DNA from: Chloroflexota bacterium
GTDB lineage: Bacteria > Chloroflexota > Anaerolineae > Anaerolineales > Villigracilaceae
Reading direction: 5' to 3'
DNA: 64,000 nucleotides
Assembly (NCBI GenBank): GCA_016191845.1
Contig: JACPVF010000009.1
Span: 62,001-126,000, forward strand
Shown here: positions 1 through 8,852 of the stretch, piece by piece
Layout: every line of letters begins with the position of its first letter
How positions within the stretch are numbered: the stretch's first letter is position 1
Translations under genes and position numbers: made by a program
Notes under the pieces: generated by a model
What the model was told of the DNA's origin: nothing
What the model saw: the letters and a program-made list of their open reading frames with translations, nothing else
Databases searched by the model: none

Positions 1-17
1 GGAGTATTGATGCAACT

Positions 18-46
18 CGCCCTTCGACTTCGCTACGCTCAGTGCG
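18..46. repeat. Dispersed short repeat, copy 1
   Basis: The core CGCCCTTCGACT followed by GCTCAG and GCG lies in non-coding DNA downstream of the ABC permease stop. Related copies occur near 4869-4918 and 29233-29284. The ends are partly complementary (CGCCCT against AGGGCG in the third copy), which suggests a REP-like small hairpin element. The first 49 bases of the window hold nothing else recognisable. Confidence 0.5.
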
Positions 47-49
47 ACT

Positions 50-790
50 CTAGGAGACATACTTCCACGGGCACAACCAGCGTTCGAGCCAGTCGACGAG
101 AAAGTACATGCCCAGGCCGAGCAGGCTCATGGCGATCACGCCTGCGTACATGGCGGGGTAATCGAACAATGTGCTTCCATTGTAATAGATGTAGTAGCCC
201 AATCCGTATTTGGTGGCGAACAACTCGGTGATGTACAGCACTGCCACCGTCGTGCCGATGGATTGACGAAGGGCGGTCAAAATCGCGGGCAGGCTGGCAG
301 GCAGGTACACAAAGCGGAACAGAGCGCGCCGTCCCGCGCCGAGGCTGCGCAGGCTTTGCAAAAGCTGAGGCGGGAGTCCCGCCGCCTGGTCACGTACCAG
401 CACGAGAATTTGAAAGAACAAAATCAAAAAGATAATGGCGATTTTAGCGACGTCGCCGATGCCCAAGAACAAAAACACGATGGGAACGAAGACTACTTTC
501 GGAATCGGATACAACAAATAGATGATGGGCGAGAAGATACGGTCCAGATTCTTCGAGCCGCCGATGATCAACCCAAGTGGAGCTGCCACCAGCACCGAAA
601 GCGCCATCCCTGCCGTGGCGCGCCACAGGCTGACCCCGAAGTGGATCAGCAATCCGTGGCGCAACTCCTCGAAGAAGACCAGCAACACTTGCCACGGCCC
701 AGGCAGGATGGGGCGATTCACCAGTACGGCCGCAACCTGCCAGACGACGAGCAATCCCAGCGCAGAGTAGAAGATGTCACGCCGTTTCAT
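50..790 (-). CDS. ABC transporter permease (NitT/TauT/SsuC type)
   Basis: Inner-membrane permease of a NitT/TauT-type importer, 246 aa, with about six hydrophobic segments. The BPD_transp_1 coupling loop is visible around LLQSLRSLGAGRRALFRFV, where the EAA-like helix contacts the ATPase. The start MKRRDIF is chosen because it overlaps the end of the ATPase gene (777-790), as expected for translational coupling; an in-frame ATG at 826 would lie deeper inside that gene. It is the last gene of the TetR-SBP-ATPase-permease operon. The substrate cannot be read from the sequence: sulfonates, nitrate, thiamine precursors and hydroxymethylpyrimidine are all transported by members of this family. Confidence 0.9.
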   Translation of the reverse strand: MKRRDIFYSALGLLVVWQVAAVLVNRPILPGPWQVLLVFFEELRHGLLIHFGVSLWRATAGMALSVLVAAPLGLIIGGSKNLDRIFSPIIYLLYPIPKVVFVPIVFLFLGIGDVAKIAIIFLILFFQILVLVRDQAAGLPPQLLQSLRSLGAGRRALFRFVYLPASLPAILTALRQSIGTTVAVLYITELFATKYGLGYYIYYNGSTLFDYPAMYAGVIAMSLLGLGMYFLVDWLERWLCPWKYVS

Positions 791-1544
791 GCCGCATTTC
801 CCGCCATAGCGTCTGGCATAGATCATGATAAGCCTGTGAACTGCGATAATCAGGCTGGCCTGCCTGCGGATTATCGAAGATGCGCGTGGCTTGATTGGGA
901 GCAGTATCCAGTAGCAATATTTTCTGCCCGAGCGCAGCGGCTTCTTCGATGGCGTGGGTGACCATGACCAGCGTCAGGTTTTGTTCCTTGCACAAAGAGA
1001 GCGTCAGGTTCTGCAGGTCTTCACGCGTGACCGCATCCAGTGACGAGAAGGGTTCGTCCATTAGCAATAGGTCAGGCTGGACTGCCAGCGTGCGCGCAAT
1101 CGCGGTGCGTTGACGTTGTCCGCCTGAGAGCTGCGTGGGGAACTTGTCTGCGACGGCGCTCAGCCCGAGGCGCTCCAGCCAGTATGGTACCTTGTTTTCG
1201 GCCTGAAAATTCTTTGGCGTGTGCTTGCCATCGGGGCCGTAGAAGTCACGCACCTGCAAGCCCAACTCCGCATTCTGTCGAACCGTAGCCCAGGGCAGCA
1301 ATCCGTAATCTTGCAGGATCAAGCCCGTGCGTGGACGGGGACGCAGCAGCGACTCGCCGTCGATCTCGATGCGTCCGCTGGTGGGGACGTGCAGTCCCGC
1401 CAGCAAATACAGCAGGCTGGTCTTGCCGCAGCCCGAGGAGCCGAGGATGGCCCACATCTCTCCGCGCTGCACCTGCCAGTTGAAGTCCTGGAAGAGCGGC
1501 GCGTGATGCGGGTAGCCAAAGGTGAGGTCGTGGGTGTAGATCAT
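777..1544 (-). CDS. ABC transporter ATP-binding protein (NitT/TauT type)
   Basis: Cytoplasmic ATPase subunit of the importer, 255 aa. Visible motifs are Walker A GSSGCGKT (residues 35-42), a Q-loop glutamine near 78, signature LSGGQRQR (139-146), Walker B LLLMDEP (159-165) and a switch histidine in MVTHAIEEA. The set is complete, so the protein should hydrolyse ATP. I start it at MIYTHDL rather than the upstream ATG at 1583, because the longer version runs through an intergenic inverted repeat and adds a Cys-rich tail not typical of the family. It is preceded by the lipoprotein and overlaps the permease. Confidence 0.92.
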   Translation of the reverse strand: MIYTHDLTFGYPHHAPLFQDFNWQVQRGEMWAILGSSGCGKTSLLYLLAGLHVPTSGRIEIDGESLLRPRPRTGLILQDYGLLPWATVRQNAELGLQVRDFYGPDGKHTPKNFQAENKVPYWLERLGLSAVADKFPTQLSGGQRQRTAIARTLAVQPDLLLMDEPFSSLDAVTREDLQNLTLSLCKEQNLTLVMVTHAIEEAAALGQKILLLDTAPNQATRIFDNPQAGQPDYRSSQAYHDLCQTLWREMRHETA

Positions 1545-1551
1545 GATGCAA

Positions 1552-1585
1552 AAGTGACAGCCACCGATGCAGGTGACTGTCACTT
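1552..1585 (-). promoter_or_regulatory. Inverted repeat between binding-protein and ATPase genes
   Basis: Perfect 9-bp arms AAGTGACAG (1552-1560) and CTGTCACTT (1577-1585) are separated by 16 nt. On the transcribed minus strand the hairpin is followed by a short TTTT. It sits exactly between the binding-protein stop and the ATPase start. This is the usual position for a stem that stabilises the upstream mRNA or partly terminates transcription, giving more binding protein than ATPase (inference). Confidence 0.5.
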
Positions 1586-1609
1586 GATTATAACGGGAAC
1601 AAACGTCGG

Positions 1610-2563
1610 CTAGGGCAGCAGGGAGCCGTTGACCGAGTCCGCGTAGGAGACGTCAGCGGCCAACATGCCTTTTTCCCTGGCCCAGGCCAGGGCATCGGTC
1701 CACTCCGTTTCGGTGGGGATGCCTGCGGCGGGGAAGGGCGGGACGGCGAACTTGCCGATCAGCGGCTCGGGCACGAGCTTCTGCTCGCTGAGCACCGAGT
1801 TGTATTTGGTCGGGTCGGCGTTGATCAGGTCCGTGGCTTCCTCGACAGCCGCCAGGAAAGCCTTGACCGCGTCGGCGTGCTCGTCGATGACCTGCTTGCG
1901 GAAGGAGATCACGCTGAAGCCGTATTGCGGATACTTCGAGTCGTCCACGACCTTGACCGCGCCCTGGGCGGCGGCCAGTGAGGCCAGCGGGTCGGGCAGC
2001 ACACCCGCCTTGAGTTCGCCTGAGGCCAGCAGCGACATGCGGTCGGGGATCTTCGGCACGGCGATGGTCTTGATCTCGTCCGCGCTCAGGCCTTCGGCTT
2101 GCAGAATGCGCTCGGTGGCGTATTCGATGACCGTGCCCTGCGAGACGCCGATCTCGACGCCCTTCAGGTCAGCAGGGACAGCGATTCCGCTCTGAGCCGA
2201 AGCCAGGATGAAGAAGTGGCCGTAGCCTTCGGTGGGACGCAGCGCGTAGCGCACGACCTGCATCTGGACCGCGTCCTTGTTGAACAGCATCACAGCCAGC
2301 GTCTCGTTGACCGTCCCGTCGGCCTGACCCGCCGCGAGGAGCTGGTCCCGCTCTGGAGCGGAGGCCACGGGCACGAACTCAACGTTGACGCCGTGTTTGG
2401 CGAACAGGCCTTCCTGCTGAGCCACGTACATCGGCAAAGTGTCGATGATGGGCAGGACGGCGATCTTGAGCGTGACGGTCTCGGCAGGTTTGGCAGCCGA
2501 GCAGGCCGAGAGCACCAGGCTCAAGATAAAAATAACGACGAACAAGGGACGAGCAATGCGCAT
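1610..2563 (-). CDS. ABC transporter substrate-binding lipoprotein (NitT/TauT, NMT1-like)
   Basis: Extracytoplasmic solute-binding protein, 317 aa. The N-terminus MRIARP leads into a hydrophobic stretch and lipobox LSACS, so it should be lipid-anchored. The fold signature of the NMT1/SsuA family is visible: LKIAVLPIIDTLPMYVAQQ, then KHGVNVEFV, then VEIGVSQGT. The start is fixed by a strong Shine-Dalgarno (AAAGGAGA) 8 nt upstream; the open frame extends 20 codons further but without an RBS. It is the first structural gene after the TetR regulator and precedes the ATPase. The ligand is unknown; the family includes sulfonate, nitrate and pyrimidine-precursor binders. Confidence 0.9.
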   Translation of the reverse strand: MRIARPLFVVIFILSLVLSACSAAKPAETVTLKIAVLPIIDTLPMYVAQQEGLFAKHGVNVEFVPVASAPERDQLLAAGQADGTVNETLAVMLFNKDAVQMQVVRYALRPTEGYGHFFILASAQSGIAVPADLKGVEIGVSQGTVIEYATERILQAEGLSADEIKTIAVPKIPDRMSLLASGELKAGVLPDPLASLAAAQGAVKVVDDSKYPQYGFSVISFRKQVIDEHADAVKAFLAAVEEATDLINADPTKYNSVLSEQKLVPEPLIGKFAVPPFPAAGIPTETEWTDALAWAREKGMLAADVSYADSVNGSLLP

Positions 2564-2631
2564 TCGTGATTCTCCTTTGGTGTTTATGTCGTTGCAAGGG
2601 TGGTGTTCTTCCATCCGAAGCAATCTCCTAA

Positions 2632-3273
2632 TTAGGATGAGGCTGCTTCGTTATCGCTCGCAGCGACACTGGGCAGTTTTTCCTCTGGCACGCCGATCGA
2701 GCGGGCCAGGATTTGACGTAGATAAGGCAGCGACTCTTCGAGCGGCGGTTCGCCTGTGTAGATCCAGTGGACGACAATCTCGTTCAACGCGCCGACCCAG
2801 GCGCGGGCGGAGATATCCGTCCGTTGGGCTGGGATGCTGCCATCCTCGACGGCGCGCTCCAGACGAGCCTGGATGATGCGCGTCAGACGGTCATTCAAGG
2901 CGCGGCGGCGCTCCTCGAAGACCGCCCCCAGCCCAACCGCCTGCACCAGTGCGACCTTGGCCAGCCCGCGATACTGGCTGAACAGCCCGAGGCTGGTGCG
3001 CAACGCGGCATCCATCTGGCCGAGTCCATGCGATTCTTTTTCCATGGCCTGGGTCAGGCGGCTTTCGAGCAGGTCCGCGAAGGTATCGCTCAGGGCGAGG
3101 AAGATATCCTGCTTGCTGGGGAAATAAAAATAGAAGGCGCCCTTGGATGTGTGCGACTCGCTGACGATGTCGTCCACCTTGGCGTCATGATAGCCCTTGG
3201 TGGCAAACACCTTCACCGCTGCTTCGAGGATGCGGGTGCGGGTTTCCTGGGTGGGGTCGTTGGGAGTAGTCAT
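2632..3273 (-). CDS. TetR/AcrR family transcriptional regulator
   Basis: A 213-aa repressor-type protein. The N-terminal TetR helix-turn-helix is clear: RTRILEAAVKVFATKGYHDAKVDDI, then the recognition region SKGAFYFYFPSKQDIF (about residues 13-60). The C-terminal half is a helical ligand-binding and dimer domain. It begins the operon containing the ABC importer, so it probably controls uptake of that substrate. A perfect 26-bp palindrome lies immediately upstream (3281-3306), within 8 bp of the start codon, as expected for autoregulation. No good Shine-Dalgarno is visible before the ATG. The inducer is unknown. Confidence 0.92.
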   Translation of the reverse strand: MTTPNDPTQETRTRILEAAVKVFATKGYHDAKVDDIVSESHTSKGAFYFYFPSKQDIFLALSDTFADLLESRLTQAMEKESHGLGQMDAALRTSLGLFSQYRGLAKVALVQAVGLGAVFEERRRALNDRLTRIIQARLERAVEDGSIPAQRTDISARAWVGALNEIVVHWIYTGEPPLEESLPYLRQILARSIGVPEEKLPSVAASDNEAASS

Positions 3274-3280
3274 AGGAATA

Positions 3281-3306
3281 CCGTAGACCGACTAGTCGGT
3301 CTACGG
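3281..3306. promoter_or_regulatory. Palindromic operator for the adjacent TetR regulator
   Basis: A perfect 26-bp palindrome with core ACCGACTAGTCGGT (3287-3300), directly upstream of the tetR-family start. Known TetR-family proteins bind palindromes of this type, and the 14-bp core resembles operators of several FadR/QacR-like members (established for the family). Assigning it to this regulator is inference from position. Confidence 0.85.
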
Positions 3307-3326
3307 CGGTGAAGAATATCACAACG

Positions 3327-3355
3327 AAAAATCCGCGTCAAGAAGGCGCGGATTT
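3327..3355 (-). terminator. Rho-independent terminator of the AT-rich lipoprotein gene
   Basis: Arms AAATCCGCG and CGCGGATTT with a 9-nt loop, ending on the minus strand in TTTTT. It lies just after the stop of the 3361-4716 gene. It is almost identical to the terminator at 4816-4847 on the other side of that gene. Confidence 0.85.
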
Positions 3356-3360
3356 GTGTG

Positions 3361-4716
3361 TCATGGTATTTCCCAATTCACCCAGCATAAAAATTCATTA
3401 TGTCCTTCTTTAGATAGGAAAATATTGTCATTTTGGTCTTCGGGTACTTCATAAATAATTCTGTTAACAAGATCGAGAATGTAACGTTTAGATATATAGT
3501 CTGGTGAAAGTAACCCTGGCACTACTTCAACAGGCGTTGCTGACCTTAAAAATGTCATTTCAACTAGGGCATATAATCCATCGAAGGACCAAATTATATT
3601 GTGTAATACTGTGATTCTTTTAGTTTCCTCAGGCAAACAGGGTTTATATAGCGTTTCCTTTTGCTCATCCCAAATATAAAGTGTAGATAACTCTCTATAC
3701 GAGTCTTTTGCATATCCTTCGGAAGCCAGGTATTTTCCATTGGGAGACCAGTTTGGAGATTCTGCCGCATCAAAAGACTTCCATTTATTAGATCGAGTCG
3801 CTTCGTATAGTTCAGCACTATTGAAGATATGCATTGGAGAGACAATACCTTCCAATGAGATGGAATAATAGTTACGAGTCCCAGTTTCATCATTGTAAAT
3901 GGTCGTTAGCATACTGGAATCTGGCTGCCAGGTCGGTATGGCGATGTTGATAAGGCTGGAGTTGTGGCGAGGACCGATCCATATGATTTTGCCCTTCTGC
4001 AAATCATATAAAGTAAACGCGCTGTCAGTTCCGCTTGATAGTGATCCGTACAAAGCATATTTCATATCAGAGCTGTATTGTAAGAACCAAATATCTTCAC
4101 TGGGTGCGAGTTTTGGGAGAAACACTTCGTTTCTTGTTGTCCTGCCTGTTGCAGGATCAAATATGTAATATATATTTTTGAATCCTTTGTCCTCTTGATA
4201 ATAGTTGATTTGATGATGGGGTTGTACCAGTAGAATATGCCCATCTGGTAAATATGTCTCAATCTTGAGATTTTCAATTGGCAAAGGAAAAGATTGAGTA
4301 CTCTCTTGAGAAATGATCAAAAGGTTATTCTCAGATATCAGAGTAGCCAATTTGCCATCAGGTGATTGATAGATTTCCCCAGTCTTTAATAGATAGGGAG
4401 AAAAATTTATAGACGTGTTCTGAAATTTATTTATCTCCCAGACAAATAAACCATTCGCTTGCTGATTTCCAGGTGCATAAGGAAAGTTCGCATAAAGAAG
4501 ACTGCCTTTAATATTGTTTCCTTCCAGCAAAGGTTTGACAGGCCAGCATGAAAAATCCTCTCGGGCGATGGGAGTATTTGGAGTATTGGTAGGTGTGGAG
4601 GCCACAGGAAAGATTGTCGCTGTCTGAGAGATACTTTGAGGCTGGCTGTTGCTGCATGAACTGCATAACCCTGCCAGGACTGTCAGGAAGATCAAGAGCT
4701 GTTTCCAGATTTTCAT
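3361..4716 (-). CDS. AT-rich beta-propeller-like lipoprotein of unknown function
   Basis: A 451-aa predicted exported protein. The start MKIWKQ leads into a hydrophobic signal and a Cys-containing lipobox region (LCSSCS), then a Ser/Thr/Pro linker (TPTNTPNTP). The body carries repeated TolB/WD-like motifs: SPDGKLATLIS, PDGHILLVQP, WQPDSSMLTT, WSPNGKYLASEG, WSFDGLYALVE. These suggest a beta-propeller of about six or seven blades. No enzymatic residues are recognisable. The gene is clearly more AT-rich than its neighbours and is bracketed by two near-identical terminators, so it looks like a late insertion. It could be a sensor or binding protein; function is not assigned. Confidence 0.8.
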   Translation of the reverse strand: MKIWKQLLIFLTVLAGLCSSCSNSQPQSISQTATIFPVASTPTNTPNTPIAREDFSCWPVKPLLEGNNIKGSLLYANFPYAPGNQQANGLFVWEINKFQNTSINFSPYLLKTGEIYQSPDGKLATLISENNLLIISQESTQSFPLPIENLKIETYLPDGHILLVQPHHQINYYQEDKGFKNIYYIFDPATGRTTRNEVFLPKLAPSEDIWFLQYSSDMKYALYGSLSSGTDSAFTLYDLQKGKIIWIGPRHNSSLINIAIPTWQPDSSMLTTIYNDETGTRNYYSISLEGIVSPMHIFNSAELYEATRSNKWKSFDAAESPNWSPNGKYLASEGYAKDSYRELSTLYIWDEQKETLYKPCLPEETKRITVLHNIIWSFDGLYALVEMTFLRSATPVEVVPGLLSPDYISKRYILDLVNRIIYEVPEDQNDNIFLSKEGHNEFLCWVNWEIP

Positions 4717-4815
4717 TTGAATGTTTCTCGATTCAATGTGCAAGAGGATAATTATCTTATCCGAAATTATTGTACATAGATGTTTTTGAGCTGAAAGTAG
4801 TTCCAAGGTGGAATG

Positions 4816-4847
4816 AAAAATCCGCGTTAGAAAGACGCGGATTTTTT
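4816..4847. terminator. Bidirectional terminator after the phosphatase gene
   Basis: Arms AAATCCGCG and CGCGGATTT around a 9-nt loop, with A/T tracts on both sides. On the minus strand it ends the cyclase-hydrolase-phosphatase operon, since TTTTTC follows the stem. It differs only in loop and flanks from the hairpin at 3327-3355. Confidence 0.85.
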
Positions 4848-4868
4848 GGCCCAAAAATTATTCTGTAT

Positions 4869-4918
4869 CGCGCTTCGACTTCGGGACGGAAGGGCATCGT
4901 CCCTCCGCTCAGCGCGAA
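4869..4918. repeat. Dispersed short repeat, copy 2
   Basis: Contains GCGCTTCGACTTCG and, after an insert, CCTCCGCTCAGCGCG, matching the two halves of the copies at 18-46 and 29233-29284. It sits between the terminator and the phosphatase stop, in otherwise non-coding sequence. Confidence 0.45.
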
Positions 4919-4936
4919 GTGACTGCGTAACGCGCG

Positions 4937-5485
4937 TCAAACAGAAGGAATAAACTTCAAATCCAGGTTCCACGAACCACTGGTTTCATCCCACTCGGCT
5001 TCCCAGGCGCCTGCGGGCGGCAGGGGGTTGGCGTGGTCGAATTTGCGTTTGAAATCGGTCAGCTTTTCATCGTCCATGCCGAGCTCTTTGAGCAGGACGG
5101 CGACGGGGCCGCCGTGGGTGACCAGGCCGATCGGTCCGATCTGTTGGCTTTCGGCTCGGGCTTCCTCCAGCATGGACAGCATGCGTTGCCCAACTTGTTG
5201 GGCGGCTTCCACTTCGCTGTGCCATTCGGCCAGACGAGGCTCTTCGAAGCAGGGGATCCTGGTCACGCCTGCGGCAATCTGCGCGGTGCGGGTCGTACGC
5301 TCGAACGGGCTGTGATAGAGCTTGACCACGCCCTGATCCTTGAGAAACGCGCCCAGGGCGGCGGCTTCCTTTTCGCCTTTGGGGGTGAGCGGCGGTCCAG
5401 GCGGGATAACGTACGGGATGTCGGTGCGGCTCCAATCGGGGGTGGCGTGGCGGATGAAATACAGTTTCAACGGGCTGCGATGCAT
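4937..5485 (-). CDS. Histidine phosphatase family protein (phosphoglycerate mutase-like)
   Basis: A 182-aa cytoplasmic phosphatase. The catalytic phospho-acceptor is in YFIRHATPD (His13). The second arginine motif is HSPFERTTRTAQ, the acid is in LAEWHSE, and the second catalytic histidine is in LVTHGGPV. All four elements of the branch-2 fold are present, so it should be active. Family members hydrolyse sugar phosphates, nucleotides or alpha-ribazole phosphate, and the substrate here is unknown. It is the last gene of a three-gene operon: its ATG overlaps the stop of the metallo-hydrolase gene (ATGA). That coupling with an adenylate cyclase suggests a nucleotide-related substrate (inference). 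Confidence 0.88.
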   Translation of the reverse strand: MHRSPLKLYFIRHATPDWSRTDIPYVIPPGPPLTPKGEKEAAALGAFLKDQGVVKLYHSPFERTTRTAQIAAGVTRIPCFEEPRLAEWHSEVEAAQQVGQRMLSMLEEARAESQQIGPIGLVTHGGPVAVLLKELGMDDEKLTDFKRKFDHANPLPPAGAWEAEWDETSGSWNLDLKFIPSV

Positions 5486-6267
5486 CAGAAATCGATCTCC
5501 ATTTTGTCGTACCCGATCTCCACGTTGGGGAAGATCGAGCGGACGGCTTCAAGGTTAGTGGAATAGCCGAGGCTTTCGATCGGGCTGGAGTGGATCAGCA
5601 CCAGACGTTTGACCTGCGCCTGGGCCGCAGCCTCCAACGCCGACGAGAGGTGGCTGTGGCCGATGTGCTCGGTCAGCACCGACAGATGGTCAGGGCCGTT
5701 GCATTCGTGCAAGAGCAGGTCCACGCCGCGGATGTGTTCGAGGTAGGCCGAGTCGGGGCGGGCAATGGTGTCGGTGATATAGGCCAGGGAGTGTCCAGGC
5801 CAATCGAGGCGATATCCCACGGTCTCACACTCCATCATGAAGTGGGTAAGGACACCGCCATTAGGCAGCGGCTCCTGCGCTTGCAAAGGGAGCCATTGAT
5901 AAGGCAAATAGGCGTGGATGGGTTGAACGAAGGCCAGTGTCTTTTCGTCCGCATGGATGCGGGTGCGTGGCAATGCCTCGTTGGCGCGCTGCACAAAGCC
6001 CGAAATATTGTCGGCGTCGAGTGTCTCGCCACCGTGCAGATAGTCCGCTGTGAGATAGGAGGCGAAGAGATAGACCAGCCCGCTGGTGTGATCGCCGTGG
6101 GCATGGCTGAGGTAGATATCCAGTTCAGGGTATTGAAGATACTTTGGCAGGTGATATGTGCCGCTGCCCGCGTCCAACATCACGCCGACCTCAGGCAGAA
6201 AGTAACAGGCGGTCTGCGCCGCATCCGTGGGGAGAAAGCCGCCTGTGCCCAGGAGCACGAGTTTCAT
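5485..6267 (-). CDS. Metallo-beta-lactamase-fold hydrolase (RNase Z/phosphodiesterase-like)
   Basis: A 260-aa cytoplasmic MBL-fold protein. The dinuclear metal signature SHAHGDH is at residues 54-60, with further ligands in YITDT, LLHECNG and HIGHSHL. The N-terminus MKLVLLGTGGFLP is typical of the RNase Z/class II-like branch. I use the internal ATG because it overlaps the cyclase stop codon (ATGA); the longer open frame is only read-through of the cyclase gene. Substrate is not determined. Relatives include tRNA 3' processing enzymes, arylsulfatases and cyclic-nucleotide phosphodiesterases. Coupling to an adenylate cyclase makes a cAMP phosphodiesterase role worth testing (inference). Confidence 0.85.
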   Translation of the reverse strand: MKLVLLGTGGFLPTDAAQTACYFLPEVGVMLDAGSGTYHLPKYLQYPELDIYLSHAHGDHTSGLVYLFASYLTADYLHGGETLDADNISGFVQRANEALPRTRIHADEKTLAFVQPIHAYLPYQWLPLQAQEPLPNGGVLTHFMMECETVGYRLDWPGHSLAYITDTIARPDSAYLEHIRGVDLLLHECNGPDHLSVLTEHIGHSHLSSALEAAAQAQVKRLVLIHSSPIESLGYSTNLEAVRSIFPNVEIGYDKMEIDF

Positions 6268-7535
6268 GTTGTTCTTCTTCCCATCAGCCAGTAGGTGGTC
6301 ATCTCGCCCCTGCCTTTGACGGTCAGCGGACCACGTTCTTCGAATCGGTACTCTTCGCGCAGACAGTGATACACCGCTTCGCTGACCTGAATCCTGCCTG
6401 GCAGGCCGTGTGATTCCATGCGGCTGGCGATGTTGACCGTGTCGCCCCACAGGTCGTAGATGAACTTTTTGCTGCCGACCACGCCTGCCACCAGCGGCCC
6501 GCAATGGATGCCGATGCGGATGTCAAAGGGCTGGCCGTCGGGGTCGCGGATCTCGGCCAGGGCGCTGCGCATCTCGAGCGCCATCTCGGCGATGACCCGC
6601 ACGTGGTCCGCGCGCGGAAGAGGCACGCCGCTGACCACCATGTAGGCATCTCCGATGGTCTTGATCTTTTCGAGGCTATATTTGTCGGCCAGACTATCGA
6701 AGCGCGAAAAGACCACGTTCAGTTTGGCGAGCACTTCCTCAGGCGGACGGCTGGAGGACCAGGGCGTGAAGTCCACGATATCGGCGAAGAGCACGCTGGC
6801 GCTCTCGAAGGAGTCCGCCACCAACTCTCCGCGTTTGAGGCGTTCGGCCACGGGCGGCGGCAGGATGTTGAGCAGCAGGTTCTCGGAACGGTAGCGCTCT
6901 TCGTCCAGCATCAGGCGCTGGATGAAGTCGCGCCGCATATAACGCTCGGCGTAGTAGGCACTGATCATCCCGATGACGTTGGTTAGGGCAAGGAAGGCCG
7001 CGCTCATCACGACCGTCAATAGGTTTCCCCGCATCACGAAGATGGAGATCGATACGTGAATGACGAACAGGGTCCAACCTGCGATGGAGGCGAACACGAA
7101 ACGCAGGCGCGCCAGGGTGTATCCGCTCAGGATGACCAGGATGACGCTGGTGGCGAAGAGCGGAAATCCCGCGCGGTCCACCACCACTTGCACCATCATC
7201 ACGCCCACACCTGCCACGATGATGCCCGCGCTGGTCATCCAGTCGAAGACGCGTTTATAGAATGAAAGATAAGAGCAGGCAAAGAGCAGCAGCAAAATGG
7301 GAACGAAGATCCCAAAACGGATGACCGCCAGTTTTGTCACCACCTGTGGCTCGCCGCCCAAATCGAGCAGATGAAAGATGACGTATGCGACGACCGCCGT
7401 CCAGATGGCGATGCGATGAATGCCCAATGCATGGGCGTAGTACTCGTCCTGAAAGACCTGTTCCAGCGCAGACGGGAATCGCATCTGCGTGAGGTAGGGT
7501 TTGAGTTGTTCGCGGAAGGAGGAGTCGACGGTCAT
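6264..7535 (-). CDS. Membrane class III adenylate cyclase
   Basis: A 423-aa integral membrane protein with about six transmembrane segments (roughly residues 45-195), then the class III cyclase domain (about 240-423). Metal-binding aspartates are visible in FADIVDFT (Asp252) and KTIGDAY (Asp296). The adenine-selecting Lys (EKIKTIGD) and Asp (YDLWGDTVN) are present, as are the Asn/Arg of VNIASRME, so ATP rather than GTP is predicted and the enzyme should work as a homodimer. The start MTVDSS is preferred over an ATG at 7577 because that one lies inside the upstream terminator. A TATAAT box 9 nt before the start implies a nearly leaderless mRNA. It is the first gene of a three-gene coupled operon. 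Confidence 0.9.
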   Translation of the reverse strand: MTVDSSFREQLKPYLTQMRFPSALEQVFQDEYYAHALGIHRIAIWTAVVAYVIFHLLDLGGEPQVVTKLAVIRFGIFVPILLLLFACSYLSFYKRVFDWMTSAGIIVAGVGVMMVQVVVDRAGFPLFATSVILVILSGYTLARLRFVFASIAGWTLFVIHVSISIFVMRGNLLTVVMSAAFLALTNVIGMISAYYAERYMRRDFIQRLMLDEERYRSENLLLNILPPPVAERLKRGELVADSFESASVLFADIVDFTPWSSSRPPEEVLAKLNVVFSRFDSLADKYSLEKIKTIGDAYMVVSGVPLPRADHVRVIAEMALEMRSALAEIRDPDGQPFDIRIGIHCGPLVAGVVGSKKFIYDLWGDTVNIASRMESHGLPGRIQVSEAVYHCLREEYRFEERGPLTVKGRGEMTTYWLMGRRTT

Positions 7536-7544
7536 GCGGGAGGG

Positions 7545-7550
7545 ATTATA
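7545..7550 (-). promoter_or_regulatory. -10 box giving a nearly leaderless cyclase mRNA
   Basis: TATAAT on the minus strand ends 9 nt before the cyclase ATG (7535). The -35 position falls in the T-tract of the upstream terminator. No Shine-Dalgarno lies between, so transcription should begin within about 3 nt of the start codon. Confidence 0.6.
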
Positions 7551-7567
7551 CCTGAGGCGCTTCCAGT

Positions 7568-7601
7568 AAAAAATCATCCCTTCGGTACAACCGAAGGGAT
7601 G
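7568..7601 (-). terminator. Rho-independent terminator of the LLM oxidoreductase gene
   Basis: A perfect 12-bp stem, CATCCCTTCGGT against ACCGAAGGGATG, with a 3-nt loop and a TTTTTT run on the minus strand. Confidence 0.92.
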
Positions 7602-7615
7602 TGTCTTGAACGATG

Positions 7616-8611
<996 letters not shown>

Positions 8612-8695
8612 AGAAAAATCCTCCAATTGGAATTTGATTGTTTTTGCGAAGGAAAAGGATGAGAGCGGTACATCACAAAGGGGATGGTATTTGTC

Positions 8696-8701
8696 ATTAT
8701 A
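8696..8701 (-). promoter_or_regulatory. -10 box of the LLM oxidoreductase gene
   Basis: TATAAT on the minus strand lies about 85 nt upstream of the GTG start. The -35 region is not convincing. The leader has no obvious hairpin or riboswitch. Confidence 0.45.
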
Positions 8702-8785
8702 CCTGTCTCGCTCGAAAACCGCTTCTCATTTGTCTGGATGAATCAGAAGGAATATCATCCAATTTGTTTGTGAACATTATCACTT

Positions 8786-8813
8786 TTTGCAACTATACAA
8801 CGTGGCCTATACT
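8786..8813 (+). promoter_or_regulatory. Sigma70-type promoter of the small Cys-rich gene
   Basis: TTTGCA (8786-8791), a 16-nt spacer and TATACT (8808-8813) lie 39 nt upstream of the ATG at 8853, in AT-rich intergenic DNA. Confidence 0.5.
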
Positions 8814-8852
8814 GATATCAACCTTAAGACTGGATCTCAACTGGAGAATCAT

